A DNA stretch of 33,579 nucleotides. It comes from a virus. Position numbers and translations under genes: made by a program. The DNA lies in IMG/VR virus record IMGVR_UViG_3300005826_000054, positions 1 to 33,579 of that record, one strand, 5' to 3'. The notes beneath the pieces are model-generated. The model made no database searches. It saw only the letters and a list, made by a program, of their open reading frames with translations, and was not told where the DNA came from. This document shows positions 29,744 to 33,579 of the stretch, one piece after another; within the stretch, counting starts at the first letter, position 1, and each line of letters starts with the position of its first letter.

Positions 29744-30118
29744 TCACATCAGCAGCAAAACAGCCGCCATTTTCCTGATCCGTTCTCGCTGCGATTGCGC
29801 TTCAAGCGCATCGATCAGCCGCTCGACTTCCTCCCGCGCCAGCCTTGTAGCCTCGACCGCGCGCTCGGTGCGATCCTGCGCCTGCTTGGCCTCTGCGGTC
29901 CTTGCAGCGTCCTGGGCGCGCTCGATGGCTGCCCGCGCTTCTGCCTCGGCCTGTTCCTGCTCCCGGATGCGCTCGCGGCGCCGGCCCTCGTAGCCGTACG
30001 GATCGACGAGCCAGCCGCCCGTTGGCTGGGCCGCGACTTCTACGATCTCCTGCTCGACCTTTCCGGCATACGGTCCACGAGGCGTGCCGATGCCGCCGGC
30101 TAAACCTAGAAGGGCCAT
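29744..30118 (-). CDS. Coiled-coil protein in the late operon
   Basis: The protein has 124 residues; its ATG overlaps the stop of the large beta-rich gene (TAATG). The first 45 residues are Gly/Pro-rich (GGIGTPRGPYAGKVEQEIVE). Residues about 46-112 form a continuous charged helix (RRERIREQEQAEAEARAAIE and onward). It ends in a short hydrophobic KMAAVLLLM. Function unknown; it may trimerise or attach a fibre. Confidence 0.65.
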   Translation of the reverse strand: MALLGLAGGIGTPRGPYAGKVEQEIVEVAAQPTGGWLVDPYGYEGRRRERIREQEQAEAEARAAIERAQDAARTAEAKQAQDRTERAVEATRLAREEVERLIDALEAQSQRERIRKMAAVLLLM

Positions 30119-32283
30119 TACGTGATCTTGAACGTGTCGCCGTTCGCCATCGCTACAGTCATCAGATCAAACGTCAGCAGCCCCGAGGCGCTTGCGTAGT
30201 CGGTAATGGCCGACTGCTCGCCCTCGGCCGCACCGCTCGTCACGGTGATGTGCCGCCCGATCAACTGGTCATCCGCGTAGCCGGTCAAGTCGCTCGTGGC
30301 CTGCGTTGTCGAGAGTGTGCCCGTGGCCGCAGCGCCGTAGATGATGCCGAGGTTCAGTTGGTCCGCCACGGCGTCCGTGGCCGCGAGCGCCGCAGCCGTG
30401 GCCGGCGCGTAGTTTGGCTGACTCGTCGCGAGCGTGGCGCCGTCCGTGCCGGTGAGTTTGTCCAGGTCCGTCTGCGCGGTCGCCAACGCCGAAGCAGTCG
30501 CGAGTGTCGCCGGCAGCGTGGTCCCGGTATCCACGAGGATGGCCGACACATCAGGACCGCGCACCGTCGAGTCCGTCACCGTCGCGGCGCTGGTCGTATT
30601 GCTAAGGCTCGCGCTCACGCCGTACAGGTTGACGGTCGCCGTGGTGGTGCCCGACAACGTGACCGGGCCGGTGATGCCGACAAACTGGACGGTTTCCGCC
30701 GCGCTCATCGCCACCGTCAGCGCGCGACAGATCCCGCGGATCTCGCAGTCCGCGCCGCCCGTCGTGATGGTCTGACCGCCGCCGGCAGCTACCTCTAGCG
30801 AAATCGTGCAATTGCTGTCCAGGGTCCAATTGCTGCCGCCGTTCCACGCGCGAACGTTGATGCCGACCGCGCCGCCGGCGCCTGAGAAATCGAAGTAGGG
30901 CGTGCCGGACCCGCTAACCTGACTGAACGACTCATGGAACGTGTACTGCCCCGTTCCCGATTCCGTGACCGGAGATCCGCTCGTGCCTCGGAATCCGGTC
31001 GAGTAGTAGTCGCCCGCCGGAATGCTCGCGCCGGCCTGGACGTGACAGGTGTGCGCCTGAAAGTTCGAGCCCGTGCCCGTGCCGGAAATGATGATGTTCT
31101 GGAAGTAGGCATCGGCGACCGCCTGCCCGCCGAGCGCAACCGAGCAGTCGCCATCCCCGATGATCTGGTATCCCGTGCTATCGCCCGTCAGCGTGATCGA
31201 AGAGCCGCCCTGCATACGGAATCGCTTGATGTTCAAGTTACCGCTAAGCGTCAGCGCGGCGGCCCACGTCGATACCGGGTTATCCGCCGTGCCGTCCACG
31301 AAACTCTCGGTGCCCGTGTTGCTGGCGCCCGTGTCCACCCAGATCGCGCCATCGGCATAACCAACCGTCTGGCCGATGTTGACCGCAGCCACCACGAGCT
31401 GGTCAGTGTTCAGTACCGGCGATGTCATCGCGCCGTTCGCTTCAAACCGGACGTATACCGCTCCAGCGTCCGCGCCCGTGCCGGTGTGCTTCGACAGCAG
31501 CGGCGCGGTGATCGTGATGTTGGTTGTCCCGGCTTGACCGTTCAGCGTCGCGACCGTCTCCCAATCCGTGCCCACGAAGTCGTAGACCTGGATCAGCATC
31601 GAGTCGTTGAGGCCCGTCAAATAGCCCTTGAACGTCACCTCAACAGCCGTGCGCCCGCCGCCGACCGAGTAACCATAGATCCAGTCGATGTCGTTCGTTG
31701 CGTGGGTGATGACGTGGTAAACGCCGTCCTCGTTCTCGGCGTTCGTGTACGTCCCTGTCTCCGTGCCTACAGACGCGACAGTCTTGATCGGGGTCGATGC
31801 GTTGTCGCTTGTCGGCTCGAAATTCAGCGAGCCGCCCGACGCCGCGCCGATGCTGTCCACCTGAGCGCGCGACGAGGGCGCGGTGGCGTCGGTGTAGCCG
31901 GTGCCGTCGTACATTAGTTCGAGGTTTGCTATTGCAGTCGGTGACGGATAATCCGCCCCGCTTGCAATCAACCCGTCATACACAGACTCCTCTAGCACCG
32001 TGTACTCGTGATGCACCATGAGCGCGCCGGTAACCTTGACGTGCAACTGCAAGCTGCCGACCGTGTTCGTGTCGGTCGCGTCGAGCGTGATCGTGTACCA
32101 ACCCGCCTCGTCGTGCGTCCCGCCGCCACTGTTCTTGGCCGCGAGGTTGCCGCCGGCCTTGGACAGTCGAATGTCCGTATTCGCAATCGTGAGCCCGGTT
32201 TCTGCCGTAGCGCCGTCTACGTCATCGACAAACGGCCCGATCAGCACGGACTGGCTTGCGGTGGACTGCTTGAGATAAATCAC
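30118..32283 (-). CDS. Large beta-rich structural protein, probable fibre or appendage
   Basis: GTG 32283 overlaps the stop of the lectin-like gene (GTGA); the product is 721 residues. The N-terminal about 110 residues (IYLKQSTASQSVLIGPFVDD, LTIANTDIRLSKAGGNLAAK, ATHDE-like GGGTHDEAGWYTITLDATDT) match a domain I have seen at the start of many phage structural proteins. The rest is Gly/Thr/Ser-rich with repeat-like beta segments (about 330-600, parallel-beta-helix style) and ends in a smaller segment with ASGLLTFDLMTVAMANGDTF. Probably a long fibre or surface protein; lying upstream of the terminase is unusual for P22-like phages. Confidence 0.75.
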   Translation of the reverse strand: MIYLKQSTASQSVLIGPFVDDVDGATAETGLTIANTDIRLSKAGGNLAAKNSGGGTHDEAGWYTITLDATDTNTVGSLQLHVKVTGALMVHHEYTVLEESVYDGLIASGADYPSPTAIANLELMYDGTGYTDATAPSSRAQVDSIGAASGGSLNFEPTSDNASTPIKTVASVGTETGTYTNAENEDGVYHVITHATNDIDWIYGYSVGGGRTAVEVTFKGYLTGLNDSMLIQVYDFVGTDWETVATLNGQAGTTNITITAPLLSKHTGTGADAGAVYVRFEANGAMTSPVLNTDQLVVAAVNIGQTVGYADGAIWVDTGASNTGTESFVDGTADNPVSTWAAALTLSGNLNIKRFRMQGGSSITLTGDSTGYQIIGDGDCSVALGGQAVADAYFQNIIISGTGTGSNFQAHTCHVQAGASIPAGDYYSTGFRGTSGSPVTESGTGQYTFHESFSQVSGSGTPYFDFSGAGGAVGINVRAWNGGSNWTLDSNCTISLEVAAGGGQTITTGGADCEIRGICRALTVAMSAAETVQFVGITGPVTLSGTTTATVNLYGVSASLSNTTSAATVTDSTVRGPDVSAILVDTGTTLPATLATASALATAQTDLDKLTGTDGATLATSQPNYAPATAAALAATDAVADQLNLGIIYGAAATGTLSTTQATSDLTGYADDQLIGRHITVTSGAAEGEQSAITDYASASGLLTFDLMTVAMANGDTFKIT

Positions 32284-33062
32284 CGCAATGCCATCCCCTG
32301 ATAATGCTGACGGAAGATCGGAATTGTTGCGCCGCCGGCCGCAGCGGGCGCCCACGGAAAAAACGGTATCAGCATCGCCGTCACGACAGATTCGGCGCTC
32401 GCTGGAGAGCCCGTAGCTGTTCCTGCAAGCCCGCCGATGTAGTCATTTGTGCTCGACGAGTTGTCAAGCGGCGCATAAAGCGCAAGCCCTTCCGCGTGCA
32501 TCTCTGGACTGTCGCCGTTCGTGATCGCCGCCATTTCCTCGTCCGCTAGATAGCGGGTCCAGATAGCGTAGTCCTGGTAATCACCGTCATTGCAGTCGGT
32601 CGAAGATGAATTCTCATAGCCGATATAGAGCGGCGATGCTGAGGTGTCTTGCGTGATGGATGCCTGAGTCGTCCAACTCGTAAACCAATCAGTTACCGAA
32701 GCCGACGACCCGTTCACATAAATTGTCTGATCGTGGCTTGCGCTGTTGTATCTCCAACGATACGCGATTCGATAGGTGCTGCCAGACGTCAGGTTGAGAG
32801 CCGTGGTCTTGATGCCGCGCACGACGAAAGTTCCGAATTTCGCATGTAGCGCGAAGCCGACTTCGTTGGTGTCCAATGTTTGGCACAAAAATACTTGGTC
32901 CGCGTTCGCGGCGGCCCATTGCCCGCAAAACCTGCGGCCATCGACAACCGACGCTGAAAGCGTGACGGTAAAGGCAATCGTTAGCGCGCCGGCCCCCTCC
33001 ACCGGAGTGACGGCGCCGTACTCGACGCGCTCATTTCCTGCCGCTGTAAGGGTGATTGCCAT
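32280..33062 (-). CDS. LamG/concanavalin-like domain structural protein
   Basis: The protein has 260 residues; its ATG overlaps the previous stop (TGATG). A jelly-roll lectin pattern is visible: GALTIAFTVTLSASVVDGRR, LNLTSGSTYRIAYRWRYN, DQTIYVNGSSASVTDW, SPLYIGYENSSSTDCNDGDY, QDYAIWTRYLADEEMAAITN. The sequence DYAIWTRYLADEE near residue 165 is typical of LamG/pentraxin-type phage domains. It could bind carbohydrate on the host surface or decorate the particle. Confidence 0.8.
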   Translation of the reverse strand: MAITLTAAGNERVEYGAVTPVEGAGALTIAFTVTLSASVVDGRRFCGQWAAANADQVFLCQTLDTNEVGFALHAKFGTFVVRGIKTTALNLTSGSTYRIAYRWRYNSASHDQTIYVNGSSASVTDWFTSWTTQASITQDTSASPLYIGYENSSSTDCNDGDYQDYAIWTRYLADEEMAAITNGDSPEMHAEGLALYAPLDNSSSTNDYIGGLAGTATGSPASAESVVTAMLIPFFPWAPAAAGGATIPIFRQHYQGMALR

Positions 33063-33579
33063 CAGGCTGCTGTATAGGTGAACTCAAGCGCCCACAGCCA
33101 CGCATCCTCGGCGAGCTTGTTGCTTGCTGCGGCTGTTCGCCCGAAACGGAACACGATGTAATCACCGGCGGCCGCGCTGTCCATGTTCAGCGTCACCGTT
33201 GCCAGCATCAGCGCGCGCGCGTTGCTGTTATCCGCCTCGTCACTGACAGTCGCAGCGGTGGAGAAACTTTCGGTAAGCATCGAGGCCGGGTCGCTGTTCG
33301 GCGTTGAGGCCATCACTTGCCCCGACCACTGCACGGTATCGACGCTCGCCCCTGGTGCTGACGCGCCGGACGCGCTCCATAGGAAGTTCAGCGCACCGCC
33401 CGACGCGTAGTCGGCAGGCACAGGCCGCGAGTAGGAAATCAGGTACTCGGCGCTTGACGAGTCGAAGGCCACATATCGACGCGCGTTTGTCGCGGTGAAC
33501 GCCACGGACGGCCCGGCGCCGCTACTGCTCGGATCGCGCCGGCATCCCTCTAAGACGATGGGGAACCCGGCCTCGATGC
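33062..33579 (-). CDS. Structural protein, 5' end cut by the window edge
   Basis: The frame is open from the window edge. A GTG at 33505 could start a 147-residue version, but the upstream codons read as plausible protein (EAGFPIVLEGCRRDPSSSGA) and GTG 33505 has no ribosome-binding site, so the gene probably begins outside. The visible part is at least 172 residues and beta-rich (RYVAFDSSSAEYLISYSRPV, ALMLATVTLNMDSAAAGDYI, WLWALEFTYTA). No domain recognised; it is likely a virion component transcribed with the lectin-like gene. Confidence 0.7.
   Translation of the reverse strand, partial: IEAGFPIVLEGCRRDPSSSGAGPSVAFTATNARRYVAFDSSSAEYLISYSRPVPADYASGGALNFLWSASGASAPGASVDTVQWSGQVMASTPNSDPASMLTESFSTAATVSDEADNSNARALMLATVTLNMDSAAAGDYIVFRFGRTAAASNKLAEDAWLWALEFTYTAA

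Noticed and set aside
30902-31917. Long rightward ORF opposite the large beta-rich structural gene
   Set aside because: Arg/Val-rich antisense shadow; the leftward frame has a known phage N-terminal domain and start/stop overlaps on both sides.
1-33579. CRISPR arrays, tRNA genes and insertion sequences
   Set aside because: I saw no regularly spaced 23-40 bp repeats, no cloverleaf-like stretch and no transposase frame. A tRNA scan was not possible here.

Overview
The window is a piece of a tailed-phage (or prophage) genome of high G+C content. Its virion genes follow the order of the podovirus P22: small and large terminase, portal, scaffold, coat, gp4-like adaptor, gp10-like stabiliser, a small gene in the needle slot, three ejection proteins and a tail fibre/spike. 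Base composition and protein style suggest a beta- or gammaproteobacterial host. I see no integrase, no CI-type repressor, no endolysin, no tRNA and no CRISPR array, so lysogeny cannot be judged here. Both ends are cut inside genes.

Layout. (1) 1-3517, replication and regulation: a leftward primase/helicase gene (cut at the edge) with a Cro/YdaS-like repressor gene, and a divergent rightward set of SSB-like protein, unknown protein and DnaQ-like exonuclease. Two non-coding tracts, before and after the unknown gene, show a strong 5-bp GC periodicity. (2) 3567-5705, a leftward cassette of eight small genes linked by 4-base ATGA/GTGA overlaps. It includes a DNA N6-adenine methyltransferase, a phage ABA-sandwich protein, a 49-residue exported protein and two tiny membrane proteins. 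(3) 5706-6037, a gene-free, strongly structured stretch. (4) 6038-6561, leftward zinc-ribbon-like and HTH genes. A palindrome at 6580-6594 carries TTGACA on both strands and drives a rightward set (6656-9814) of small, mostly unknown early genes, again with ATGA overlaps. (5) 9839-33579, one long leftward late operon that contains all recognisable virion genes.

Departures from the P22 plan. A glycosyltransferase-methyltransferase fusion sits between the coat and gp4-like genes. A 686-residue protein with an HExxH metallopeptidase-like domain and an ADP-ribosyltransferase domain sits between the gp4-like and gp10-like genes. An alpha/beta-hydrolase closes the operon. Beta-rich, lectin-like structural genes lie upstream of the terminase.

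The most unusual signals are the pentamer-periodic tracts flanking the unknown replication-region gene, the predicted ejected ADP-ribosyltransferase/metallopeptidase, the GT-MT fusion in the capsid module, and the large terminase frame, which has no canonical start codon upstream of its ATP-binding site.
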